Shown here: piece after piece, positions 1-6,980 of the stretch
Layout of the letters: each line of letters starts with the position of its first letter
Position numbering within the stretch: position 1 is the stretch's first letter
NCBI GenBank assembly: GCA_002404095.1
Contig: DHJA01000153.1
Coordinates: forward strand, 3,023-10,024
Reading direction: 5' to 3'
Length of the DNA stretch: 7,002 bases
Source: Planctomycetaceae bacterium UBA4732
GTDB lineage: Bacteria; Planctomycetota; Planctomycetia; Gemmatales; Gemmataceae
Position numbers and translations under genes: made by a program
Notes under the pieces: generated by a model
Told to the model about the DNA's origin: nothing
The model's database searches: none
What the model saw: only the letters and a program-made list of their open reading frames with translations

Positions 1-106
1 TCCGTTGCGGCGGCGGAGACGGCGCCGTCCGCTGCGGCGTGGGCGGCGGCGCGACCCGTTGCGTGGGCGGCGGCGGCGCGATCCGCTGCGGCGGCGCCGT
101 CCGCTG
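1..106 (-). repeat. 27-bp coding repeat (QR-[TIV]-A-P-rich units) in the tail of the left gene
   Basis: Read on the minus strand this stretch encodes successive units QRTAPP, QRIAPPPPT, QRVAPPPTP and QRTAPSPPP, then QR at the window edge. Three units are 9 residues (27 bp) and the first is 6 residues. On the plus strand it appears as degenerate CGGCGG/CCGCTGCGGCG runs. The array continues beyond position 1, so its copy number cannot be given. The lengths stay in multiples of three, as expected for a translated repeat. Confidence 0.75.
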
Positions 107-1711
107 TGGGGGCGGCGGTGGCAATTTCGGATGTACCGGGACCGGCGGCGGCGTCTGTTCTTTAGGATGTACCGGGACCGGCGGCGCCAGTTGGGTCGGC
201 GTCGGTGTCTTTGGCGCCTTTGGATGCGCCGGCGGGGCGACCTCTCGACGGCCCGGCGGCAGGGGCGGGAGGGGCGGCGGCGGAGCGGTTGGCTTGAGTT
301 CCCTGGGGGAAGTCGGCCGCGGCGCCGGCGAGGCCGGCAGCGGCGCCTTGTCCCTGATCGTGGGCGTCCCCGTCCCCGTCCGCGTCGGCCGCGGCGCCGG
401 CGAGGCCGGCAGCGGCGCCTTGTCCCTGATCGTGGGCGTCCCCGTCCGCGTCGGCCGCGGCGCCTTGACGACGCGAGGCGGGTCGCCGATCTGCAACGGC
501 GCTTTCCGAGCGACCACGATTTCCTGCTGCGTCTGGCGCTGCCGCGCCGAAAGTTCCCAGAGCTTAGAAGCGTTTCGCCGTTGCGCTACCTGTGCGGAGG
601 CTGGGATTGTCACCAACGGCGCCGTCGTGCGGGCCTGCGCCAACGGCGACAGGACGCTCACCTGGTTAATGTTGTTGAAGCGCGTGTTCTGCTGCTCCAG
701 CGTATGCGGCGGTCGGGCGGCGTCGCCGTTGTACTGGGCGGCGTAGAGGTCGCGGATGCCGCGCTCCCAGCCGCGGTCGGCGTAGGTCGTGCGGTAGTAG
801 TTGAACAGCGGGTCGTGCGAGTAACGGCCGATGCGGTAGTCGCCCCACGGTTGGAAGCCGCGCCGCTCGTCACGGTCGCCAAAGTAGTCGCCGAAATAGT
901 AGTCGTGACATGACGGTCCCACGAACAAGGCGGTCGGTAGGAAGTCGCTCGACACGACGTATTGCGGCGTGTAGACGAAGTCCGGCTGCTGTAGGAGTTG
1001 GGCGTCGAACGTAACCGGGGCGAACAGAAGACCGCGTTGAGCCAGCGGATAATCCCAATAGCCGCTCGTGAAGGTGCAGCCGGCCGGCGTCCAATCGTAG
1101 TGGGCGGGCGTCCAACAGAAGTTCGGCCTGGAGGCGATGAAGTAACCCGGACGCCAGCGGTAGCGCGTCTCGCGGTAGACCCAGCAACCGGGCACATAGG
1201 TACTGTCGGCGTCGGGCGGCGGCGTGGACGGGCCGACGTCGATAGTGGCCGGCGGCGGCGGCAGGTACGTCACCTGTTCCTGTTCCGTCGGAACCCACGA
1301 ACCGCCGACCCGCTGCCAGCCGCCGTCCACCCTGTCCCAGTGGCCGGGCGTCCACTGACGGCCAGGGGGCGGCGTGCGCCAGAAGCCGCTGACCCAGAGG
1401 AAATCGGCGCGGTCGTCGTCGTACTGCCAATAGCCGGGAATCCACTGCACATTGTCGCCGTCCGGCTTTTGGTCGGGCGGCGCCTCGTCGATGGGAGCGG
1501 GCGGTTCCTTGGCGACGACGGGCGATGGCCGTGGTTGGCCGTCCACCGGCTGGGCGAAGGCTTCATGGACGGGGCCGCGAGCCTGCACGTCGATGCCGTC
1601 GGTCTGCGGCGGCGGGACGGGCGGAACATCGGGATCGGCGGGGGCGTTACGGATCGCCAGCAAGGAGAGCAGACCGGCGGCGAGCATTATCGGTAAAGAG
1701 CGAGTGAACAT
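1..1711 (-). CDS. Secreted W-x-P-G-x-W repeat protein with proline-rich tail (3' end outside window)
   Basis: The frame starts with ATG at 1711-1709 and reads 570 codons to the left edge without a stop, so the C-terminus is missing. The N-terminus (MFTRSLPIMLAAGLLSLLAI) is a signal peptide with a likely A-P-A cleavage site after residue 25, so the product should be exported. Residues 26-87 are Pro/Asp-rich. Residues 90-219 hold a run of aromatic repeats: WIPGYW (90), WVSGFW (106), WTPGHW (120), a looser W132-W139 unit, YVPGCW (172), WRPGYF (186), WTPAHY (200) and a last unit ending SGYW (216-219), mostly 14-16 residues apart. This is the YXWGXW/WXPGXW type of repeat common in planctomycete envelope proteins. 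Residues 220-340 are Tyr/Phe/Asp-rich (YYFGDYFGD near 270). From about residue 415 the protein is a Pro/Arg/Thr/Lys-rich low-complexity tail with three repeat tracts. A good ribosome site supports the start. The role is unknown; a structural or surface part of the cell envelope is inferred. Open frames on the opposite strand are by-products of the GC-rich sequence. Confidence 0.9.
   Translation of the reverse strand, partial: MFTRSLPIMLAAGLLSLLAIRNAPADPDVPPVPPPQTDGIDVQARGPVHEAFAQPVDGQPRPSPVVAKEPPAPIDEAPPDQKPDGDNVQWIPGYWQYDDDRADFLWVSGFWRTPPPGRQWTPGHWDRVDGGWQRVGGSWVPTEQEQVTYLPPPPATIDVGPSTPPPDADSTYVPGCWVYRETRYRWRPGYFIASRPNFCWTPAHYDWTPAGCTFTSGYWDYPLAQRGLLFAPVTFDAQLLQQPDFVYTPQYVVSSDFLPTALFVGPSCHDYYFGDYFGDRDERRGFQPWGDYRIGRYSHDPLFNYYRTTYADRGWERGIRDLYAAQYNGDAARPPHTLEQQNTRFNNINQVSVLSPLAQARTTAPLVTIPASAQVAQRRNASKLWELSARQRQTQQEIVVARKAPLQIGDPPRVVKAPRPTRTGTPTIRDKAPLPASPAPRPTRTGTGTPTIRDKAPLPASPAPRPTSPRELKPTAPPPPLPPLPPGRREVAPPAHPKAPKTPTPTQLAPPVPVHPKEQTPPPVPVHPKLPPPPPQRTAPPQRIAPPPPTQRVAPPPTPQRTAPSPPPQR
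129..186 (-). repeat. 22-bp direct repeat, 36-bp period (PPVPVHPK units)
   Basis: The same 22 bases occur at 129-150 and 165-186. On the minus strand they encode two copies of PPVPVHPK (about residues 509-528 of the left gene), separated by short Pro/Thr spacers. The 36-bp period is in frame, so this is a coding repeat within the proline-rich tail. Confidence 0.75.
312..464 (-). repeat. 72/66-bp in-frame tandem duplication in the proline-rich tail
   Basis: Two near-identical copies lie head to tail at 312-383 (72 bp) and 384-449 (66 bp), followed by a partial third copy from 450 to about 464. The copies differ only by a 6-bp insertion (an extra ccccgt-type step near 371-380), which adds a Gly-Thr pair. 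On the minus strand each copy encodes an APRPTRTGT...IRDKAPLPASP unit of 22 or 24 residues (about residues 416-467). Near identity at the DNA level suggests a recent duplication. Confidence 0.85.
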
Positions 1712-1718
1712 GGTCGCT

Positions 1719-1724
1719 TCTCCT
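1719..1724 (-). promoter_or_regulatory. Ribosome binding site of the left gene
   Basis: Read on the minus strand the sequence is AGGAGA, with AGGAG ending 8 bases before the ATG at 1711. This near-consensus site fixes the start of the left gene and, with the signal peptide right after it, makes a different start unlikely. Confidence 0.75.
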
Positions 1725-1776
1725 GGTGAGCAAACGCGGCGGATGCGGGGCTGCGAGTCCTCCGCACAGGGAAGCG

Positions 1777-1805
1777 ACTATGTGTCCCGAACTTGCGCCG
1801 AAAAA
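1777..1805 (-). promoter_or_regulatory. Weak candidate promoter for the left gene
   Basis: On the minus strand TTTTTC (1805-1800) and CATAGT (1782-1777) are 17 bases apart, about 65 bases upstream of the ATG at 1711. Spacing fits a housekeeping-sigma promoter but both boxes are poor matches. In a GC-rich genome the local A/T runs make this the best leftward candidate; it is only a suggestion. Confidence 0.2.
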
Positions 1806-1845
1806 GCGTAAGCCGCGAGTACGCAACATGAGGGCCGGATGACGG

Positions 1846-1876
1846 GCAAGGATCGACGCGCATTTGCAAGGATCGA
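1846..1876. repeat. Perfect 11-bp direct repeat with 20-bp period, possible operator
   Basis: The 11 bases gcaaggatcga occur at 1846-1856 and again at 1866-1876, starting exactly 20 bp apart, or about two helical turns. The pair lies between the two divergent genes, about 135 bp upstream of the left start and 275 bp upstream of the right start. Repeated half-sites on the same helix face are typical of sites bound by dimeric or tandem regulators. The regulator is unknown and the repeat could be chance. Confidence 0.4.
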
Positions 1877-1980
1877 ACGGCCCTGGTGAAGGCCAGCGGC
1901 GCCGATCCCATCCTTCGCGCCCTGGGCTTGCGCCGTCCCCTTTTGCGCGCCTTTTCTGCGCGGACGAGCCAAATTTCTGC

Positions 1981-2008
1981 TTGCATTGCCGACGATTTGC
2001 CCTAAGAT
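1981..2008 (+). promoter_or_regulatory. Candidate promoter for the right-hand operon
   Basis: TTGCAT (1981-1986) and TAAGAT (2003-2008) are separated by 16 bases and sit in one of the few A/T-rich patches of the intergenic region. The predicted transcript would start near 2015 and carry a leader of roughly 135 bases before the ATG at 2152. The match is moderate and planctomycete promoters are poorly defined. Confidence 0.3.
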
Positions 2009-2142
2009 GCTGCATAGTAATTTCCTTGGCGTGAATGAGCAGGCCGATGGACCGTTCGCCGTGTGATGCTTAGGCGTCGCGCGTCATGCTCGGGACGAAT
2101 TGCGAAAGCAACTTGGGCGAGTCTCGTAAAGAATCGAGATGC

Positions 2143-2146
2143 GAGG
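2143..2146 (+). promoter_or_regulatory. Ribosome binding site deciding the start at 2152
   Basis: GAGG at 2143-2146 lies 5 bases before the ATG at 2152. The upstream in-frame ATG at 2086 has no purine-rich site before it. The protein from 2152 begins directly with the zinc-ribbon-like MVKLCPAC, whereas the extra 22 residues from 2086 look unstructured. The 2152 start is therefore preferred. Confidence 0.6.
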
Positions 2147-2151
2147 TTCCC

Positions 2152-5100
2152 ATGGTTAAGCTGTGCCCAGCTTGTTCAAAGGCCAATCCGGCGACCGCGA
2201 TTTATTGCTACTACGATGGCCGGCACCTCTCCCTGGAAGGCCAGGAGGGGCCGCTGTTGGTAGGCACTCTGCCCTTGCCCATGCCGTTCTATTTTCCCGA
2301 TGGCCAAAGCTGCGCCAATTTCAATCAACTTGCCCTGGCGTGCGATGCACGCTGGGACGAAGCGAAGGGCCTGCTGGCCGACGGCACCTGGCACTCGTAT
2401 TTCTGCACGATCGGGCGACTCGATCTGGCGGTGGCCGCCAAGCAAGCCGGCAAGGAACAGAACATCGACCTCGGGCTGAGCCAATTGTTGGAGGTCATTC
2501 CGACCGATCCCAATGTCCTGCGCCGGCCGCAACTGTCTCTGCTGTCCACCGAAGAAAACCTGGGAGCACTGACGCCGGGAACCGACCGCCGCTTCGATCT
2601 GATGATCTCGAACCGGGGACTGCTGGTGCTGCGCGGCATGGCGACGACGAACTGCGAGTGGCTCTCGCTGGGCGAGGGGGCGGGAGCCGCGCTGAAGATG
2701 TTTCAGACGCGGGGCATTTATACGCTGCCGGTGCGCGTGCTCGGCAACCGATTGCGCGCCGGGAGGAAGCCGCTGCAAGGCGAAATCATCGTCGACACCA
2801 ACGGTGGTGCAATCACGGTGCCAGTGCGAGCCGACATCCCGGTTCGCCCCTTTCCAAGCGGAACGCCGGCCAACAATGTTTTGGCTGGCGCCAAGTCGCC
2901 GCGCGAAATCGCCCTCAAGGCGAAAGCCAGTCCCCTCGGGGCGGCGGCCCTGTTTGAACAAGGCGCCGTGAAAGCCTGGTATGCGAGCAACGGCTGGACC
3001 TATCCCGTACAAGGGACGCAAGCGTCGGGCAAGGGCGCCGTGCAGCAATACTTTGAAGCGCTGGGATTGAGCAAGCCGCCCCATCTGGAGAACGACACCG
3101 AGCGCCTCGATTGCCACGGCAAGGTCGGCCAACGACTCACGAAGCACGTGACGATCAGCACCAAAGAGTCCCGGCTGGTTTACGCTCAGGCCTGGAGCAA
3201 TCAGCATTGGATCAAAGCGGGGCCGAACAAGTCCGAGGGCAACAAAGTCACCATACCGTTGCAAATCGAGGTTCCGCCCCGTCCGGGGGAAACATTCCAC
3301 GCCGACGTGACGATTCAGGGGAACGGCCTTCAGAAGTTCGTCGTGCCTGTGACCCTGGCGGTCTCGGCCGCTCGTTCGGTCGTGGCCGCTCAAGTGGAGG
3401 CGCCGGCGAGAAAGGCGCCGCTGGGTTGGATTTTCGCGGGGGCCGCCAGTCTCCTGCTCGTCGTCGCGGTCGGCGTCGGCGCGTTCGTCAGGAGTCGCCG
3501 ACACGACAACCCTGCGATTCCGCCGACGGTGCCAATCCCCAACCCTGCGGCGCCGGCGCCGAAAAACGAGCCGTGGTGGGACGGCGTCCCCAACACGAAT
3601 CTTGCGGCTTCGGTGTCGGCGCTCAAGCAAATCGCGCCGCAGGATCAGACGATTTTCGACGGCATCGCGGCCAAGGACGAGATGGAGCGCGGCGACGCCT
3701 ACGAGAAGCTCGCCGCGGAGTTGCCGAAGCTGTTGGGCAATCCAAAAGCCAAGGAGGCGCTGGGCCAATTGCTGGTGGATTGCTGTGTCTACGAGCCCTC
3801 CAAGCGATGCCTGGAGCAGCTGGCGCAGGCGTTGACGAGCCAGATTCCGGCTGAAGGCGCCGCGTTTCAGCCCGAGGCGAAAGGTGATGAACTGGAGCGC
3901 GGTCTCTGGGCGATTCAGGTATTCTTCGGCGCCCTCACGCACAAAGCCATCCGCCCGGACAGCGTCCAAACGCTGGCTTATAAACTCGGAAGGGTCGTGG
4001 GGCTTGCGCTTGAGGTAAAGGCTTCGCCCGATAAACTCAAGGAACAGACCGAAGAGTTGCTCTCGAAGCGGTACTACAGCAACACGCTGCCAACCGCAAA
4101 GAAGTCCATCGAACATGCCCTCGAGATGCGCGAATTGTTGATTAAAAAGTTTCCGCAATACCTGACTCCGGCGATTCAAGCGCCGGTCGACGTGGAGTTG
4201 CTCGCCGCAGGCTTATCCAAAGGGAACAAAGCCTGGCCGGAGTTCGAGCCGATCTTGAAATCATGCCTGGATAGAGCCGACTCGACCATCGACAAGAAGA
4301 TCATCGACCTCTACAAAAAAGCGGACCAGGCCGTGGCACGGAAGACCATGGAAACGTTGTTTGCGAACAGATGGAAACAGGTTTGGGACCCGAAATCAAC
4401 GCCGGACGAAAATGTCCAAGCGATCCGAAGGCACCTGGACGATGTGGTCGCCAGCGCTCAGATTACGCCTCGAGCGCGACTGGACAAGTTGCAAAAGTTG
4501 ACCGACAAAGCCTTGTCGTCCGTTAAAGCGGAGCAGAAAAAAGAAACCGTACTCTTGCAGGATACCGTGCGCCTGGCGCATGCCTCCACGATGGCATGCA
4601 CCCTGTTCCACAAAGAAGCCGGCGTGGAACGGCTGGTACGGTTTGATAATCTCGTCAAACAGGTTCCAGACGTCGATCAAACGGACGAGAAAAACCCGCC
4701 GGACAAAACAGCCAATCCAAAACCGCCTGCCGGCAAGGGAAAGGTCGTGGACGGCAAAATTGATAAAGGCACTCTAACGACGAGGAGCAATCCCGACCCT
4801 TCGCAGGCCGGCTTCGTTTGCAAAGAGCATCTCTACGCTCTTAAGGCAGGTAAGCCCTACACCTTTTATCTCAGGACTGGTTATTTTTTTAATGTTCATC
4901 TTCGGTTGGAGGATCCCAAAGGCACTTCCTGTGCCGAGCAAAACGACTTCGGTATCATCGGACGCAAATTGTTGTTCTCGTATACGCCGCAAGCTGACGG
5001 TGATTATGCAGTCATTGTGAGCGCTCCTTCTCCCGGCAAACTGGGAAAATACGACGTCAAAGTTGTCGATGGATACGACGTAGGCGACTTCCCCCTGTTT

Positions 5101-6030
5101 GGCCCAGGGGCCTTTGGGCCCCGGATGGTTCCTGGAGCGCCCCAGCCGGCGCCGAAGACGAACGAGAAAAAAGACAAGCAATTGAACAAGGACGACCTCG
5201 CCAAGCTCGACAGCAAGATAAGCACGGACAGGGTCGCCGCGTTCGAGAACCTTGCCGACAGCGCCCTCAACGATTTAACGCCGCTCCAAGCACAGAAAAT
5301 CGCCAAGTACCTGCTCGCAATCGAGATCGAAGACGAGTTTGAAAAAGTGAAGCTCAAACTGGAGAGCTTCAGCGAATGCCGCTCTCTGTTGCTGGCTTTG
5401 GCTGACCTTATCGGCGACGACAATATCCCCATTGCGGAAAAGCGCACGGAGGCGATCGTCGGCGGCGTGCTCGCGCAGCAGCTTGGGTTGGCCGGGGACA
5501 AAGAATGGCGGACGGCGTGCCGAACGACGCTGCTACAGCGTGCTTTGGATTTGACGAGCAGCGTCATGGTCGGCGCCGACCAGGCGGCCGATATCCTGTG
5601 CGCTTTGTACAAGGAACAGGGGAGGGCTTTTGGCATCGAAGACCCTGACTTCTTTGAGCTGACGCGACCCACCCAGGTGCTGGAGAGCGTCATCAAGCGC
5701 GTCGCGGCGAAGGCGGCCGAACAGAATCCCGCGGCCGAGGACAAGGATTACCTGGAGCAGGTCGGCCGCTATCTTCAGGCCGCACGGTTCCTCGCCGAAA
5801 ACGACGAAAACGACCTGGAGCACATGGTTCTCCTTCAGCGCGCCTGGATCAAGGTGCTGGTTATCTATCTTCAGGAGAAGACGCCGGCTCAGGCCAAGGC
5901 CATGGTGCGAATCCAACAGGCCTTGGATGACAAGGATCACCGGTCTTCAGGAGTGCTCGATCAGCTTCGCGCGGGCGAAGAGAAGGTCCTCCGAATTTGG
6001 GCGGTGGCTGACAATCTCAATCTCAAGTGA
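2152..6030 (+). CDS. Zinc-ribbon/Ig-like/transmembrane/PPC-like multidomain protein, function unknown
   Basis: The product is 1292 residues. Residues 1-26 carry a zinc-ribbon-like motif (C5-P-A-C8, C19-Y-Y-D-G), with the usual fourth Cys replaced by Asp22 or another ligand. Residues 46-113 form a Trp-containing helical module (FPDG, W68, W80). Two beta-rich Ig-like domains (about 126-235 and 311-408, each near its end reading [VI]PV) flank a conserved module at 244-310 with WY (276-277), NGWTYPVQG and KGAVQQYFEALGL. One transmembrane helix spans about 426-446 (WIFAGAASLLLVVAVGVGAF), followed by RSRR. A Pro-rich linker (455-480) leads to a helical region (484-842). Residues 870-974 resemble a PPC domain (aromatic beta strands, LRLEDPKG, DGDYAV, GKYDVKV). 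A Gly/Pro linker leads to a second helical region (about 1011-1287). No signal peptide and no catalytic motif are visible. The domain order matches large planctomycete proteins I have seen; a scaffold or sensor role at the membrane is inference. The next gene follows after 14 bp. Confidence 0.92.
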   Translation: MVKLCPACSKANPATAIYCYYDGRHLSLEGQEGPLLVGTLPLPMPFYFPDGQSCANFNQLALACDARWDEAKGLLADGTWHSYFCTIGRLDLAVAAKQAGKEQNIDLGLSQLLEVIPTDPNVLRRPQLSLLSTEENLGALTPGTDRRFDLMISNRGLLVLRGMATTNCEWLSLGEGAGAALKMFQTRGIYTLPVRVLGNRLRAGRKPLQGEIIVDTNGGAITVPVRADIPVRPFPSGTPANNVLAGAKSPREIALKAKASPLGAAALFEQGAVKAWYASNGWTYPVQGTQASGKGAVQQYFEALGLSKPPHLENDTERLDCHGKVGQRLTKHVTISTKESRLVYAQAWSNQHWIKAGPNKSEGNKVTIPLQIEVPPRPGETFHADVTIQGNGLQKFVVPVTLAVSAARSVVAAQVEAPARKAPLGWIFAGAASLLLVVAVGVGAFVRSRRHDNPAIPPTVPIPNPAAPAPKNEPWWDGVPNTNLAASVSALKQIAPQDQTIFDGIAAKDEMERGDAYEKLAAELPKLLGNPKAKEALGQLLVDCCVYEPSKRCLEQLAQALTSQIPAEGAAFQPEAKGDELERGLWAIQVFFGALTHKAIRPDSVQTLAYKLGRVVGLALEVKASPDKLKEQTEELLSKRYYSNTLPTAKKSIEHALEMRELLIKKFPQYLTPAIQAPVDVELLAAGLSKGNKAWPEFEPILKSCLDRADSTIDKKIIDLYKKADQAVARKTMETLFANRWKQVWDPKSTPDENVQAIRRHLDDVVASAQITPRARLDKLQKLTDKALSSVKAEQKKETVLLQDTVRLAHASTMACTLFHKEAGVERLVRFDNLVKQVPDVDQTDEKNPPDKTANPKPPAGKGKVVDGKIDKGTLTTRSNPDPSQAGFVCKEHLYALKAGKPYTFYLRTGYFFNVHLRLEDPKGTSCAEQNDFGIIGRKLLFSYTPQADGDYAVIVSAPSPGKLGKYDVKVVDGYDVGDFPLFGPGAFGPRMVPGAPQPAPKTNEKKDKQLNKDDLAKLDSKISTDRVAAFENLADSALNDLTPLQAQKIAKYLLAIEIEDEFEKVKLKLESFSECRSLLLALADLIGDDNIPIAEKRTEAIVGGVLAQQLGLAGDKEWRTACRTTLLQRALDLTSSVMVGADQAADILCALYKEQGRAFGIEDPDFFELTRPTQVLESVIKRVAAKAAEQNPAAEDKDYLEQVGRYLQAARFLAENDENDLEHMVLLQRAWIKVLVIYLQEKTPAQAKAMVRIQQALDDKDHRSSGVLDQLRAGEEKVLRIWAVADNLNLK

Positions 6031-6032
6031 GC

Positions 6033-6038
6033 GGAAGG
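6033..6038 (+). promoter_or_regulatory. Ribosome binding site of the second operon gene
   Basis: GGAAGG lies 6 bases before the ATG at 6045 and just after the TGA at 6028-6030. It fixes the start of the exported protein and supports translation from a shared transcript. Confidence 0.7.
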
Positions 6039-6044
6039 TGAACG

Positions 6045-6965
6045 ATGCAATGGCGTCATTTCATCCTTGGGTTGGCAATGGGTTGGTTCGGCTTGACCTC
6101 CCCGGCCTGGGCGATCCTCATCAAAGGAAATGCGCCCGGCGCCGTCCCATTCGGCGGTTACTTCGTCAGCCAGGATGATAAGACGGTGAAGATTAAGTCC
6201 TTGCTGGACGGCAAGGAACAACCCAAGGAATACGAACTCTCGAAATTCGAGATTCTCTACAAGATCGACACGGCCCGTCTTAAAAAGCTCGACAATCACG
6301 ATGCCAAGGCGTATTACGATTATGCCGAGGAGCTAGCGGACAAGAAACTCGCCGACGACCCGGAAGCCAAGGACATTGCCAGGCACTTGTTCTTGATCGC
6401 CGCCTATCTCGACAAGCGACAATTCGGACAAAGCGCGCTGCTCAGCATGAGTTCCCTTGCCCACACACCGCCGGCGGAGGCCCAACGATTCCGCGCCATG
6501 GCGTTCGTGCTCGATCCGAAGGGCGACGCCAAGCCGGCGCCCATGCCCAAAGCCCCGACCAGCGCGCTGCAAGACTTTGAAAACGCGCTGCGGTCCTATC
6601 GGACGGGGCAATCAGCAAGCGCCAAGCTACTTGCCAACAAAAAAGACATGGACATGGTTTTCGGCAAGGCGGCCGGCGGGATCGATAAGGCGACCTTCCT
6701 TCAATGGTGTACCGACGCCGAGGGGTTGCCCGGCAATCCCCCCGAGGATCGCATGCGAAGAATCCTTCGGGCCGAGTTGTGGGTGATCGATCAACTGCCC
6801 CACGGCGACGCCGGCGACAAGACAAACGCCGGCGAAACCAAATGGTCGTCCATTCTTCAGGCGCGACAGATCAAGCCCGTGTCGCCCTTGGGTCTGGAGA
6901 CCATCGCCGACGACATCGATCCGCACAAGTGCGTCTACCGAGATGGCAAATGGGTGGCGCCGTAG
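6045..6965 (+). CDS. Exported protein with small beta domain and helical body, function unknown
   Basis: The product is 306 residues. Residues 1-23 (MQWRHFILGLAMGWFGLTSPAWA) form a signal peptide: a short basic start, a hydrophobic core and an A-W-A cleavage site. There is no lipobox Cys, so it is probably soluble in the periplasm or outside rather than a lipoprotein. Residues 24-75 are beta-rich (GGYFVSQDDKTVKIKSLLDG) and resemble a small SH3-like barrel. Residues 78-157 are helical, with TPR-like Ala/Leu/Tyr patterns and a QRFRAMAFVLDP segment that recurs in planctomycete proteins I recognise. A Lys/Pro linker (159-172) leads to a helical C-terminal half ending CVYRDGKWVAP. No enzyme motif is visible. 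Start choice rests on the GGAAGG site and the signal peptide. The 14-bp gap after the large membrane protein implies one operon, and a partnership with that protein is a reasonable inference. No terminator is seen in the remaining 37 bases. Confidence 0.9.
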   Translation: MQWRHFILGLAMGWFGLTSPAWAILIKGNAPGAVPFGGYFVSQDDKTVKIKSLLDGKEQPKEYELSKFEILYKIDTARLKKLDNHDAKAYYDYAEELADKKLADDPEAKDIARHLFLIAAYLDKRQFGQSALLSMSSLAHTPPAEAQRFRAMAFVLDPKGDAKPAPMPKAPTSALQDFENALRSYRTGQSASAKLLANKKDMDMVFGKAAGGIDKATFLQWCTDAEGLPGNPPEDRMRRILRAELWVIDQLPHGDAGDKTNAGETKWSSILQARQIKPVSPLGLETIADDIDPHKCVYRDGKWVAP

Positions 6966-6980
6966 GAATGTTCTGAAGAA

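Larger units (their letters stand above)
1712..2151. other. Divergent intergenic region (440 bp)
   Basis: This stretch separates the divergent left gene and right operon. Short open frames cross it on both strands, but none has a convincing ribosome site or protein composition, so I treat it as non-coding. It holds the left gene's ribosome site, a weak leftward promoter-like pair, a perfect 11-bp direct repeat, a rightward promoter-like pair near 1981-2008, and then about 140 bases of possible leader before the ATG at 2152. No strong hairpin followed by a T-run, riboswitch fold or tRNA was seen. Confidence 0.7.

Noticed and set aside
1..464. Short GC-rich repeats considered as a CRISPR array or non-coding satellite
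   Set aside because: Periods are multiples of three, there are no unique spacers of constant length, and the minus-strand frame stays open through all of them, so they are coding repeats.
5..913. Long plus-strand open frame encoding an Arg-rich 302-residue protein
   Set aside because: It lies opposite the left gene, has an implausible poly-Arg composition from CGG runs, lacks a ribosome site, and the opposite strand has a signal peptide, recognised repeats and a good ribosome site.
1647..2015. Minus-strand frames across the intergenic region (122 and 99 codons)
   Set aside because: They overlap the start and ribosome site of the left gene in other frames, have Arg/Ala-rich random composition and no start signals.
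2086..2151. 22-codon N-terminal extension of the large plus-strand gene from an upstream ATG
   Set aside because: No purine-rich ribosome site precedes 2086, and the added residues are unstructured, while GAGG is well placed for 2152, where the zinc-ribbon motif begins.
2176..4179. 667-codon open frame on the minus strand
   Set aside because: It is antisense to the large membrane-protein gene. Its Arg/Gln/His-rich translation shows no domain, and the plus-strand frame has clear domains and a ribosome site.
5101..5122. Inverted GGCCC/GGGCC sequence resembling a hairpin
   Set aside because: It sits inside the coding sequence and encodes a Gly/Pro-rich linker (GPGAFGP). The short stem has no following T-run, so it is not a terminator.
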